In this document: one piece after another, positions 1-7,125 of the stretch
Layout of the letters: every line of letters starts with the position of its first letter
Position numbering within the stretch: position 1 is the stretch's first letter
DNA from: Streptomyces caeruleatus
GTDB taxonomy: Bacteria > Actinomycetota > Actinomycetes > Streptomycetales > Streptomycetaceae
Assembly (NCBI RefSeq): GCF_001514235.1
Contig: NZ_KQ948946.1
Span: forward strand, 57,928-120,525
Reading direction: 5' to 3'
Length of the DNA: 62,598 nucleotides
Notes under the pieces: generated by a model
Databases searched by the model: none
Seen by the model: only the letters and a program-made list of their open reading frames with translations
What the model was told of the DNA's origin: nothing
Position numbers and translations under genes: made by a program

Positions 1-26
1 ATCGTGACACGGCGTCTGACCTGCGG

Positions 27-227
27 TCAAGCGGCGCTGCGTGTGCGGCGTTCGACTTGGAGCGCCGTGACGTCGGGGACGGCGTACCAGGCCTGTCGCG
101 GGGTGCCGCCAGAGCGGGTGAGCTTGCCGCGCTGGACGAGCTTGCGGACGCCTTCGAGGGTGATGCCGAGCTGCTGCGCGGTCTGGTGTGCTGTGAGGTG
201 GCCGGGCCGGATCATCTGCGACTCCAT
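27..227 (-). CDS. Small HTH DNA-binding protein (excisionase/MerR-like)
   Basis: A 66-aa protein starting ATG at 227 with a GGGG-rich Shine-Dalgarno just upstream. Residues about 10-45 (LTAHQTAQQLGITLEGVRKL) form a typical winged-helix excisionase/helix-turn-helix, followed by a short wing (LTRSGG...WYAVPDV). An upstream in-frame ATG exists, but the region before 227 has low coding character. Such proteins serve as Xis or as small regulators in AICEs. It lies downstream of tra and is separated from it by a long hairpin. The role as excisionase is inferred, and the usual location would be next to int. Confidence 0.7.
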   Translation of the reverse strand: MESQMIRPGHLTAHQTAQQLGITLEGVRKLVQRGKLTRSGGTPRQAWYAVPDVTALQVERRTRSAA

Positions 228-271
228 GACCCCATGATGCGGCAGTGAGTGAGGCTGTGGTGGACGCGCAA

Positions 272-315
272 GAGCCCGTATCCGGGGGCTCTTGGGCGTC
301 CCTGGATACGGGCTC
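272..315. terminator. Strong hairpin between tra and the HTH gene
   Basis: Perfect 12-bp inverted repeat, GAGCCCGTATCC (272-283) and GGATACGGGCTC (304-315), in the gene-free gap between the translocase gene and the HTH gene. It has no clear U-tract, so it may be a terminator, an RNA processing signal or part of the transfer locus. Confidence 0.5.
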
Positions 316-413
316 ACTGAGTCACTAGATCGCCGTTTCCCCTGATCAACGCCAGTGGGGTGATCCAGTGACCCCGTTAGTGGAAAGTCACTGCCCACTG
401 GCGGGTCACTGAG
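311..413. promoter_or_regulatory. Candidate clt (cis-acting locus of transfer) repeats
   Basis: Within about 100 bp at the 3' end of the translocase gene, variants of the word CACTG/CAGTG recur in both orientations (near 315, 321, 352, 366, 379, 387, 395 and 405, for example TCACTGAG, CCAGTGAC and AGTCACTG). In Streptomyces plasmids and AICEs the clt, with 8-bp TraB recognition repeats, typically lies at the 3' end of traB. The words here differ from the known pSVH1-type octamer, so this is an inference from position and repetition. Confidence 0.4.
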
Positions 414-2538
414 CCTCTGCGATCTCTTCCGCGCGCCGGGCGAGGGCCCGTTCGACGCTCTCCAGCCTCACGACCGGATAGCCGTCATAGGTGCCCGGCT
501 CCTCCCCGTACTCGGCCAGGAGCGCCTTCAGACGGCCGCCGGTCCACTGCTCGTAGAGCGCGTGGTTGCGGGCCTTGAGGCGGTGCAGAACCTCGGTGGT
601 TCGTACCCGCTTCTCGGAGCCGACGACGGCGGCGAGGTCGATGAGGTGGTCGAAGTCGGGGACGACTTCGAGCTGGAGGACGGTAGCGACGTCCTCGCGG
701 AGGGCCTTGGCCCGGTCGGTGAGCGCTATGGCGTCCTCGCCGGAGATGAAGTGCGTCCGCACGGTCACGGAGACTTCGCCGGGCTCCATCTTCACTCCGC
801 CCGCGACGACGAGCGTGCCGCGGTCGATGTCGCGGCGCAGCTTGTGCGGGGCGGCGCCGGCCTCGACCGGGGCCTCGCCGAGCGCCATCTTGGCCTGCGA
901 CTCGGTGCCCAGGACCAGGCTGCCGCGGATGTGGTTGCCCTCACGGGACCGCTTGGGCAGGTTCTCGTCGGTGGGGTCCTGGGTGCCTTCCCAGATGGTG
1001 ACGTTCACGGCGCGGCCCTGGTCGTGAATCTTCTTCACGGCCTGGAAGTAGCGGGACGTGGCCTTGCTGCCGCCGTAGGGGCGTCCGTCGAGACTCTTGG
1101 CGCCGCATCCGTAGGCGACCTGGGCCTCGTCGACGATGAGGACGATGGGCCGGAACCGGGGGTCGGTGCGGGCCATTTCCCTGGTCACCCCGTCGGTCGC
1201 GCCGGACTCTTCGAGCAGGGCGATACGGCGCTGCATCTCGTCGACGCCCCACTCGACCATGTCGGTGGCCAGGGCGACGTGCTCGTCCGTGGGGCCCTGG
1301 ATAAGGACTTGGGCCAGGCCGAGGAAGCCGCGCCAGTCGCCCACACCCTTGAGGTCGGCGATGTAGAAGTCGACGGTGATGTCGAACATCAGCCACAGGG
1401 CCAGGGCGCGCAGGGACGCCGTCTTGCCCTGGTTGGACAGGCCGGTGAGCAGGATGTGCCGCTGGAAGACGCTGACGCCGACGGCGTCGCCGCGCAGGTT
1501 CTGCCCCCACGGTGCGGAGCCGGTGTAGTAGTCGGCGGTGATGTCCTCGTCGAGCATGAGCGGCGAGGGGCCGATGGGCTCGTCGAGGGCGCCGGAGTCG
1601 GCGATCCACAGGCGGACGGTGCGCGGCTGCGGCGGGATGGTGATGAACACTTCGTGTTCGTGCCGGTTGAGGTTCTCGGCGAGCTTGCGCCGCTTGTTCT
1701 GGATCTCCTCGGTGGAGACGCCGGAGGGCAGGTGTACGTCGACCTGGACGCCGCACCCGGCGATTTTGATGGGGGACAGCATGGCGGCGCCGACGTCGCC
1801 CATGCCCTCGATGGCCTTGCGCAGCGGCGAGATGCCCAGGTCGCGGAAGGCTACGACGACGATGTGCGGGGTGATGGCGTCGCCGAAGGTGCGGGCACTG
1901 GCGGGCAGCGCCCACTGGGGGGCGGTGTGCTGCTGCTGGCCGACGGCCCACACGGCGAAGAGGCCGATCCAGGGGGCGGCGAACAGGAACGGGTCCCAGA
2001 TGACACTGCCGAGGAAGGCGAGCAGCTGCACCAGGTCGATGACGGTCTCGATGGGCGTGAGGACGTCCCGGACGTCACCGCTGCCCCACGCGAGCAGGAT
2101 CCCCAGCATGAGGAGAGTGCCGGCCGCGCCGGTGGTGGCGAAGGCGATGGCCTTGGGCGCCTGGATCATCAGCTGCAGCATGTCGAGGCGGCGGCGGTGG
2201 CGGGCGGCCCGGTACGCCTGCGCGCGGGCCTCCCACTCCTTGACTTCCTCCAGGAGGCCGGCGGCTTCGGCGGCGCGGATCATGCGCTCGTAGCGGGAGC
2301 TGCTGCGGCTGTCCCAGACGCGGCGTCCGATGACCTTGGTGCCGCCTGCGATGTAGGACGCGTGGCGGACGGCGATGCGTCCTGTGGTGCGGACGCGTTC
2401 GTCGTCGAGGGCGGCTTTGGCGATGCGCCTGTACCGTGCGCGGCGCCGTTCGGGACGGGTCGAGGACGCCCCGGCTACGGGGGCGTCCTGGGCGTCCGGG
2501 GGCGCGTCCGCTGGCGCCTTAATGAGGGTGACGGTCAT
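406..2538 (-). CDS. traB: FtsK/SpoIIIE-type conjugal DNA translocase (Tra)
   Basis: A 710-aa membrane AAA+ ATPase that pumps double-stranded plasmid or AICE DNA between mycelial cells. It has a basic N-terminus, hydrophobic segments at about residues 130-150 and 165-200, a Walker A (GLSNQGKT, about 366-373), a Walker B (IVLIVDE, about 465-471), and an FtsK core continuing to about 600. The C-terminal tail of about 100 residues probably contains the winged-helix that reads the clt. The ATG at 2538 fits the family start. Small genes precede it on the same strand, and the candidate clt is at its 3' end. The symbol is used for the family; the AICE homologue may be called traSA. Confidence 0.88.
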   Translation of the reverse strand: MTVTLIKAPADAPPDAQDAPVAGASSTRPERRRARYRRIAKAALDDERVRTTGRIAVRHASYIAGGTKVIGRRVWDSRSSSRYERMIRAAEAAGLLEEVKEWEARAQAYRAARHRRRLDMLQLMIQAPKAIAFATTGAAGTLLMLGILLAWGSGDVRDVLTPIETVIDLVQLLAFLGSVIWDPFLFAAPWIGLFAVWAVGQQQHTAPQWALPASARTFGDAITPHIVVVAFRDLGISPLRKAIEGMGDVGAAMLSPIKIAGCGVQVDVHLPSGVSTEEIQNKRRKLAENLNRHEHEVFITIPPQPRTVRLWIADSGALDEPIGPSPLMLDEDITADYYTGSAPWGQNLRGDAVGVSVFQRHILLTGLSNQGKTASLRALALWLMFDITVDFYIADLKGVGDWRGFLGLAQVLIQGPTDEHVALATDMVEWGVDEMQRRIALLEESGATDGVTREMARTDPRFRPIVLIVDEAQVAYGCGAKSLDGRPYGGSKATSRYFQAVKKIHDQGRAVNVTIWEGTQDPTDENLPKRSREGNHIRGSLVLGTESQAKMALGEAPVEAGAAPHKLRRDIDRGTLVVAGGVKMEPGEVSVTVRTHFISGEDAIALTDRAKALREDVATVLQLEVVPDFDHLIDLAAVVGSEKRVRTTEVLHRLKARNHALYEQWTGGRLKALLAEYGEEPGTYDGYPVVRLESVERALARRAEEIAEAQ

Positions 2539-2624
2539 GCTGGGGCTTCCTGCCTCTTGCTGGGGTCGGGAGGCCCCGGGGGCGGCGACTTGCTTGGAGG
2601 TGGGACGCCGTCCCCGGGGCGTTG

Positions 2625-2786
2625 CTACTTGCCGTTCTTGCGGCGGAGCGCGTCCTGCTCGATTCGTTCGACCTTGCGGCGCAGGGCGGTGAGGTTGGCG
2701 CGGGGCGTGGCCATGCGGGCGGTGAGGGCGGCGATGCGCACCTTTTCAGCGCGGGTGAAGTCGCCGAACTTGATGTCGTCAGCCAT
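2625..2786 (-). CDS. Small basic protein of the transfer region
   Basis: A 53-aa, Lys/Arg-rich, helical protein beginning MADDIKFGDFTRAEKVRIAAL. The ATG at 2786 overlaps the end of the upstream 69-aa gene by 8 bp, which suggests translational coupling and decides the start over longer in-frame options. There is no recognisable domain. It lies between the membrane/Spd-like genes and tra, where AICEs carry small accessory genes of unknown role. Confidence 0.6.
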   Translation of the reverse strand: MADDIKFGDFTRAEKVRIAALTARMATPRANLTALRRKVERIEQDALRRKNGK

Positions 2787-2988
2787 CGGTGGGCTCCGTC
2801 TCGGGCAGGACGGCGGCGATGGCGGCGTGGGCCCGGGCCAGGTCAGCCCACAGTGCGCCGGCGGCGGCGAGCGGCGCGGCATGGTGCCGGGAGTTGAGGC
2901 TGCGGGCGGCGTCCTCCGCTTCGCGGGCGAGGCCTGCGGCCCTGGTCGTGGCGATGTCGGCCATGGTCAGTCGCTGTTCGCGGGTCAT
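2779..2988 (-). CDS. Small hypothetical protein of the transfer region
   Basis: A 69-aa alanine- and arginine-rich protein, predicted mostly helical, with no known motif. The start at 2988 is supported by a strong Shine-Dalgarno (AGGAGG, 6 nt spacing). It overlaps the following 53-aa gene by 8 bp. Function unknown; position suggests an accessory role in transfer. Confidence 0.6.
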   Translation of the reverse strand: MTREQRLTMADIATTRAAGLAREAEDAARSLNSRHHAAPLAAAGALWADLARAHAAIAAVLPETEPTDG

Positions 2989-3009
2989 TGGATTCCTCCT
3001 GAGTGGCGG

Positions 3010-3159
3010 TCAGCGCTCGTTGTCGTCGGTGACGGTCACGACGGTGATGTGAGGGGCCGTGAAGGGGAGGTCCTCGTAGTGGCGGGCGGTGTCGTCGTCG
3101 GTGACCGTGATCTCGGTGGTCGTGCCGTTGTTGTCGATGACGGTGATCTTCTTGGCCAT
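3010..3159 (-). CDS. Small acidic hypothetical protein
   Basis: A 49-aa protein starting MAKKITVIDNNG, with alternating Thr/Val/Asp that predicts beta-strands (EITVTDDD, HITVVTVTDDNE). The ATG at 3159 has a GAGAGAGG Shine-Dalgarno. Longer upstream extensions in this frame are low-quality shadow sequence. No family recognised. Confidence 0.55.
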   Translation of the reverse strand: MAKKITVIDNNGTTTEITVTDDDTARHYEDLPFTAPHITVVTVTDDNER

Positions 3160-3242
3160 GGACGGACCTCTCTCGGTAGGCGTTGGAACGCTGAGTGGTT
3201 CCCCGTCCGCCAGGCGCATGGTCCTGGCGGACAGGCAGCCGG

Positions 3243-3572
3243 TCAGCGGCCCTTGCGCTGCATGTCGCGCCACATGTCCCGCAGGACGAGGACGACGATC
3301 GCGGCGACGCCGCCGAGGATGGCCAGCGCGAGCGACGCGAAGGCCACACCGACGCCGCCGACGCACACCGCGCATGCGATGCCGATCCACTCGCCCGCGC
3401 TGCGACGCGGCTTGTGCTGGTGCTCGCAGTGGTGCGGCTGCCGGGTGGGCTGGGCCTGGGCCGCCTTGGCCAGCTCGACGGCGGCAAGCGCGATCTGTAC
3501 GGCCGCCGAGTTCACCGCGGCCTCTCTCGCGGCAGCCTCCGCCTTGTCGAGCGGGGTGAGGTCGTCGTTCAT
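3243..3572 (-). CDS. Small membrane protein, Spd-like
   Basis: A 109-aa protein with an N-terminal helical part, a His/Cys cluster (PHHCEHQHK), then one or two hydrophobic segments (about 68-100) and a basic tail. The ATG at 3572 overlaps the upstream 56-aa gene in a 4-nt ATGA, which is why it is chosen over the ATG 9 nt upstream. Small hydrophobic proteins next to tra in AICEs act in intramycelial spread (Spd proteins). The role is inferred from context. Confidence 0.6.
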   Translation of the reverse strand: MNDDLTPLDKAEAAAREAAVNSAAVQIALAAVELAKAAQAQPTRQPHHCEHQHKPRRSAGEWIGIACAVCVGGVGVAFASLALAILGGVAAIVVLVLRDMWRDMQRKGR

Positions 3573-3739
3573 CGCGACCATCCCCTCGACCGGGCACGGA
3601 GACCAGCGACCAGGCCGAGAGCGAACGCCACGGCCAGGGGCTCGGACACGACCGCGACAGCCACACCGAGGACGGCGGCACCGAGCGACGGGAAGAGCAG
3701 CATCAGGGCGAGCAGGGCGCCGAGGATGAGCAGCTTCAT
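3569..3739 (-). CDS. Very small hydrophobic membrane protein, Spd-like
   Basis: A 56-aa ORF starting MKLLILGALLALMLLFPSLG, almost wholly hydrophobic (two potential membrane spans) with a basic C-terminus (RARSRGWSR). Both ends are fixed by 4-nt ATGA overlaps, with the upstream gene at 3736-3739 and the downstream gene at 3569-3572. That makes it a genuine coupled gene despite its size. Likely a spread (Spd) component. Confidence 0.68.
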   Translation of the reverse strand: MKLLILGALLALMLLFPSLGAAVLGVAVAVVSEPLAVAFALGLVAGLRARSRGWSR

Positions 3740-4584
3740 GACGGCACCCCCACGTAGAAGTTGGGCAGTTGCTCGGGGTGGAACAGGTTGCGTCCCGAGA
3801 CGTCCTTGGAGTGGACGGGGATGCGTCCTGCGGCCACCCAGTTGCGGACGGTGGACGGGGTGATGCCGTAGTGCCGGGCTACGTCGGCGGACGTCATCAG
3901 GGGCGGCTCGGGCGGCGGTCCGTCATCGCCGTCCTCGGCGTCCTGTGCTGTCCCGGGCTCCAACTCCAGCGTCCTGTCGGCGTCCCGGGGTTCCTCGCGT
4001 TCGAGGGTCACGGTGGGCGTCGGCCGGGCCGCCATCGGCAGCAGCCGGACACCCGACGGGACGACCTCAGGGGCGGGCGGGACGCTCAGGACGGTGGGAG
4101 CCTCCGGGGCGTCCTGGTGTGCGTCCGGCGGGGTTGCCGCGAGGTGCAGCAGGTGTCCGACGACGGCGGGCGGTACCAGGGAGGTGACGGCGATCAGGGC
4201 GGGCTGGTCGGCCACCAGGTGCCCGGTGTCGATCAGGTGGCTGACGACCTGGGCGGCCATGGCGAGGCCGAGGGCCAGGCAGGCGCCGATGATGGCGGAC
4301 CAGCGGCCCCGGTCGCCGGTGCGGCGGGTGGAGGCGACGGCGGCCGCGATGCCCGCGTAGGCGGACAGGACGACCGGCATGCCGTAGGTGAACGGGTCGC
4401 GCCATCCGGCGTTGGCCGCGAGGTGGTACTCGCCGGGCGCGCACATCAGCAGGGCGACGCTGAGGACGACGGGGCGGCCACCGGCGGTGAGGCCACGGAC
4501 CCACAGCGGGGCGGCCGGACGGCGACCGGACACCGGTGCGGGGCGGCGGAACCAGCGGGCAAGGACACTGCGGACGCGGATCAC
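3736..4584 (-). CDS. Multi-spanning membrane protein with C-terminal HTH (SpdB-like)
   Basis: A 282-aa protein. The N-terminal half has about four hydrophobic segments (about 35-50, 65-85, 95-115 and 125-145), in the style of DUF2637/SpdB proteins. A Pro/Asp/Glu-rich linker follows, then a C-terminal DNA-binding helix-turn-helix (SADVARHYGITPSTVRNWVAAG). A membrane domain joined to a MerR-like HTH suggests a protein that ties the element or its promoter to the membrane during transfer. It is coupled by 4-nt overlaps on both sides. Confidence 0.68.
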   Translation of the reverse strand: MIRVRSVLARWFRRPAPVSGRRPAAPLWVRGLTAGGRPVVLSVALLMCAPGEYHLAANAGWRDPFTYGMPVVLSAYAGIAAAVASTRRTGDRGRWSAIIGACLALGLAMAAQVVSHLIDTGHLVADQPALIAVTSLVPPAVVGHLLHLAATPPDAHQDAPEAPTVLSVPPAPEVVPSGVRLLPMAARPTPTVTLEREEPRDADRTLELEPGTAQDAEDGDDGPPPEPPLMTSADVARHYGITPSTVRNWVAAGRIPVHSKDVSGRNLFHPEQLPNFYVGVPS

Positions 4585-4958
4585 TGGCCACCCCCGTCGA
4601 GGATCGTGGCCAGTTGGTCAGCGAGCTCGCGGAGCCGGTCGGCATGCGCCTCGAACGTGGCGGCGAGGTCGTACAGGCTGGCCGCGTCGTTGAGGGTGCG
4701 CGCGTAGCTGCCCTGCTCGACGTACAGGCCGATAGTCCGGTGCTCGGGGCGGCTGGCGAAAGGGGCCTGGCCGAGGAACGCACGCAAGAGCGGCTCGCCG
4801 AGGTGGCTGAGCGTGTGCTCGACGCCCTTGTGGTCGAGGTCGACGCGGTAGGTGTCGGGCCGGTGGTCGTCGTGGCCTCGGCACCAGGACGGCTCGGGCA
4901 TTGTCACGTCGCCGTGGTCGAGCGTGGGCAGAGTGACGGTGCGGGGCTCGGTGCTCAC
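4581..4958 (-). CDS. Hypothetical protein, DUF6907-like
   Basis: A 125-aa protein starting GTG at 4958. It has a central W-C-x-G-H motif (SWCRGHDDH) and beta-rich region, then a helical C-terminus (LYDLAATFEAHADRLRELAD). The pattern resembles the DUF6907 proteins common on Streptomyces plasmids and AICEs; the assignment is from memory. It is coupled by 4-nt overlaps to both neighbours. Confidence 0.6.
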   Translation of the reverse strand: MSTEPRTVTLPTLDHGDVTMPEPSWCRGHDDHRPDTYRVDLDHKGVEHTLSHLGEPLLRAFLGQAPFASRPEHRTIGLYVEQGSYARTLNDAASLYDLAATFEAHADRLRELADQLATILDGGGQ

Positions 4959-5329
4959 TGGCCACCTCGCTCGTCGGCGAGGAACGCGGCGATGGTGGGG
5001 AACTGGGCGTCGACGGAGCGGCGGACGGCCTCGTCCGCGGTGAGCGGCTCGGCGCCGAGCGCGCGGAGCAGGATGCGCAGGGACTCGCGCAGGATGACGG
5101 CGTCGCTGCTGTCGAGCAGCTGCTGGGCGACGCGGATGGCGACATCGAGGTCGGTGGGCTCGGGCGCCAACCCGAGGCCGGCCATGCTGTGGGCCGCGTA
5201 AGAGGGGGCGAGGTGCGGGGTAGCGCGCTCCTGCTGGCCCTTGGCGTAGTCGGCGTCGGCCAGCCTGTGCAGCTCAGCGACGCGTTCGGAACTTGCGGCC
5301 CGCAGAGGGCGCGCGAAATGATCGGTCAT
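4955..5329 (-). CDS. Hypothetical protein of AICE operon
   Basis: A 124-aa helical protein beginning MTDHFARPLRAASSERV. The ATG at 5329 is chosen over an upstream in-frame ATG lying in a GC-rich leader. It heads the five-gene overlapped operon 5329-3243, so its promoter should lie in 5330-5424. No recognised domain. Confidence 0.58.
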   Translation of the reverse strand: MTDHFARPLRAASSERVAELHRLADADYAKGQQERATPHLAPSYAAHSMAGLGLAPEPTDLDVAIRVAQQLLDSSDAVILRESLRILLRALGAEPLTADEAVRRSVDAQFPTIAAFLADERGGQ

Positions 5330-5424
5330 GCCGACTCCTGGTGTAGTCAGGACGTTCGGTAGAGGGTCGGGTGGCGCGCGCGCCGGGGGCTGCAACCCCC
5401 GAGCTGCTGCCCGGCCCTCGCTGT

Positions 5425-5667
5425 CTATTCGGTTGTTGTGCTGCCGTCGCTGGCGACTTTCCTGCGCTCGTACCTCTTGATCGCCTTGTCGACGGCGTTC
5501 CAGCTGAGGCCGATGTCACGGGCGACGTCGGCGACGGTGCCGAGGTCGGCCACTCCTTCGAGTAGCGCCTCGGCGCGGCGGTCGGCGGCTTCGGTGACGA
5601 GGCCGGTGAGCTGCTGCAACAGCGCGTCCTCGTCTTGGATCCGGTCCCGCCAGGGCTTCGGTTCCAT
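5425..5667 (-). CDS. Small HTH regulator with adjacent palindromic operator
   Basis: An 80-aa protein starting MEPKPWRDRIQ. The C-terminal half holds a helix-turn-helix (VADVARDIGLSWNAVDKAIKRYERR). A 21-bp palindrome lies 12 bp upstream of the ATG, the position expected for an autoregulatory operator. It probably controls this gene and perhaps the divergently placed or downstream transfer operon. It may be the functional analogue of KorSA/Pra-type regulators of other AICEs, but the sequence family is not recognised. Confidence 0.68.
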   Translation of the reverse strand: MEPKPWRDRIQDEDALLQQLTGLVTEAADRRAEALLEGVADLGTVADVARDIGLSWNAVDKAIKRYERRKVASDGSTTTE

Positions 5668-5679
5668 CGCAACCACACT

Positions 5680-5700
5680 AATCCAACCCGGGGTTGGATT
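5680..5700. promoter_or_regulatory. 21-bp perfect palindrome (operator)
   Basis: Arms AATCCAACCC (5680-5689) and GGGTTGGATT (5691-5700) around a single G form a perfect inverted repeat between two genes, just in front of the small HTH regulator. Its AT content exceeds the surroundings. Most likely the regulator's binding site overlapping its promoter. Confidence 0.72.
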
Positions 5701-5708
5701 CAAGGTCT

Positions 5709-6335
5709 TCACGCTACCTCGCCAGCCAGATGGCCAGCCGCCAGGGAGAGCCATGTCGACTGCGGGTAGAAGTGACCGCACCACCGGCACACGACCTCCG
5801 CCGTGCCGTGCGGAACGCGCAGGACGGCACCACACACCTCGCCGTCCACGAAGACGGCTGGGCAGTTGCCCAGCCGCAACGACGGCGAGGGTGGGTTCAC
5901 GATCGACGCGACGTCACGTTCGAGGCCACGCATCTCCTCGGCGAACGCGCCGGCCATCGGCCAGCTGGACGCGATCCAGTCCAGGTTCATGGACAGGGCG
6001 CGCGCGGCGACGGTGATGCGTCGCTCGGTGTCCCCGGTGAGGGCGGGCTGCCCCCACTCGCGGTCGGCCTGCATAGCGCTGCGCCAGTCCTCCAGGACGC
6101 CGACCATCCCGCCGGGCCCGCGCAGGTTGAACGCGGGCTCGGCGATCGGCAGCGGCGCCTCGACGGGCTGGGTACGGCCCAGCTCGGGTCGGCGGCCGCC
6201 GGGGTGGAGGAACGCGGCGAGGGCTTCGTACATCGCGGGCATGCGGTCGAGGCGCTGGGCGGTGCCGAGCGTGCACCCGGGGCACAGGTAGCCGAGCTCC
6301 AGGGCGCGGTCGCACAGGCCGCAGGAGGCGCTCAT
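5709..6335 (-). CDS. Zinc-ribbon protein of AICE, unknown function
   Basis: A 208-aa protein with an N-terminal pair of CxxC motifs (CGLCDRALELGYLCPGC, residues 5-21) and a second Cys set near the C-terminus (CPAVFVDGEVCG...CRWCG). A helical middle separates two zinc-binding modules. The ATG at 6335 overlaps the upstream gene's stop by 4 nt. Zinc-ribbon proteins of this layout are common on Streptomyces AICEs and phages; the role is unknown, and nucleic-acid binding is an inference. Confidence 0.62.
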   Translation of the reverse strand: MSASCGLCDRALELGYLCPGCTLGTAQRLDRMPAMYEALAAFLHPGGRRPELGRTQPVEAPLPIAEPAFNLRGPGGMVGVLEDWRSAMQADREWGQPALTGDTERRITVAARALSMNLDWIASSWPMAGAFAEEMRGLERDVASIVNPPSPSLRLGNCPAVFVDGEVCGAVLRVPHGTAEVVCRWCGHFYPQSTWLSLAAGHLAGEVA

Positions 6336-6532
6336 GCCCGGCTCCGCTGCTGGAGCTGGTACAGGCGGAGGCTGTTCAGGTAGCGGTCGCCCGCCGAACG
6401 TCGGCGGACGGCGCGGGCTCGCTGGCGGTCGCGGCGGGCGTCGCGCCACGTCCAGTAGATGTCGGCGATCAGCATCGTGTAGACGCCGATGAGGACGCCG
6501 CACACGAGCATCTGGAGCTCGTTCGGGGTCAT
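6332..6532 (-). CDS. Small single-pass membrane protein
   Basis: A 66-aa protein with one N-terminal hydrophobic span (ELQMLVCGVLIGVYTMLIAD) and a very basic cytoplasmic tail (WRDARRDRQRARAVRRRSA). It ends in a 4-nt overlap with the zinc-ribbon gene. No family recognised. Confidence 0.55.
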   Translation of the reverse strand: MTPNELQMLVCGVLIGVYTMLIADIYWTWRDARRDRQRARAVRRRSAGDRYLNSLRLYQLQQRSRA

Positions 6533-6541
6533 GTCGATCTC

Positions 6542-7063
6542 CTAGAAGGGGGGTTCGTCGGAGTAGCCGCCGGCCTGCGCGGCGGGCTGCTGCTGGCCGC
6601 CCCACCCGCCGCCCTGCTGCTGGCCGTTGGCCGGGCTGCCGGTGGACCAGGGGTCATCCGCGGGGCCCTGTCCGGCGGGCGCGCGGCCGCCGCCGTTCGG
6701 CCGGTTCTTCTCGACCTTGGCCGTGGCGCGGGAGAGAGCCGCGCCGACCTCGTCGACGTCGAGCTCGTACACCGTGCGCTTCACCTGCTCCTTGTCCTCA
6801 TAAGAGCGCTGCTTGAGGCGGCCCTGCACGATGACGCGCATGCCGCGCTGCAGGGACTCGGCGACGTTCTCAGCGGCCTGCCGCCACACCGAGCAGGTCA
6901 GGAACAGGGCGTCGCCGTCCTTCCACTCGTTCGCCTCCCGGTTGAAGACGCGCGGCGTGGAGGCGATACGGAACTTGGCGACGGCGGCGCCGGCCGGTGT
7001 GAAGCGCAGCTCGGGGTCGTCGACCAGGTTGCCGACGAGGGTGATCACGGTCTCGCCTGCCAT
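6542..7063 (-). CDS. ssb: Single-stranded DNA-binding protein
   Basis: A 173-aa SSB. The OB-fold occupies residues 1-110 (TVITLVGNLVDDPELRFTPA..., typical FRIAST and WKDGD...F segments), followed by a Gly/Gln-rich linker and the conserved acidic tip ending DEPPF. The ATG at 7063 gives the normal family start. It sits directly after the helicase gene in the replication module and probably serves excised-element replication. It is a second SSB in addition to the host's own. Confidence 0.93.
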   Translation of the reverse strand: MAGETVITLVGNLVDDPELRFTPAGAAVAKFRIASTPRVFNREANEWKDGDALFLTCSVWRQAAENVAESLQRGMRVIVQGRLKQRSYEDKEQVKRTVYELDVDEVGAALSRATAKVEKNRPNGGGRAPAGQGPADDPWSTGSPANGQQQGGGWGGQQQPAAQAGGYSDEPPF

Positions 7064-7125
7064 GGCGAACTCCTTCTGTGGTGTGCTGGGTGGGAGGCCG
7101 GGCCTGATACGGACAGGCCCGGCCG

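Noticed and set aside
562..3729. Very long + strand open frame opposite the translocase gene
   Set aside because: It is an antisense shadow of the FtsK-like gene caused by high GC; the minus-strand product has clear Walker motifs and membrane segments.
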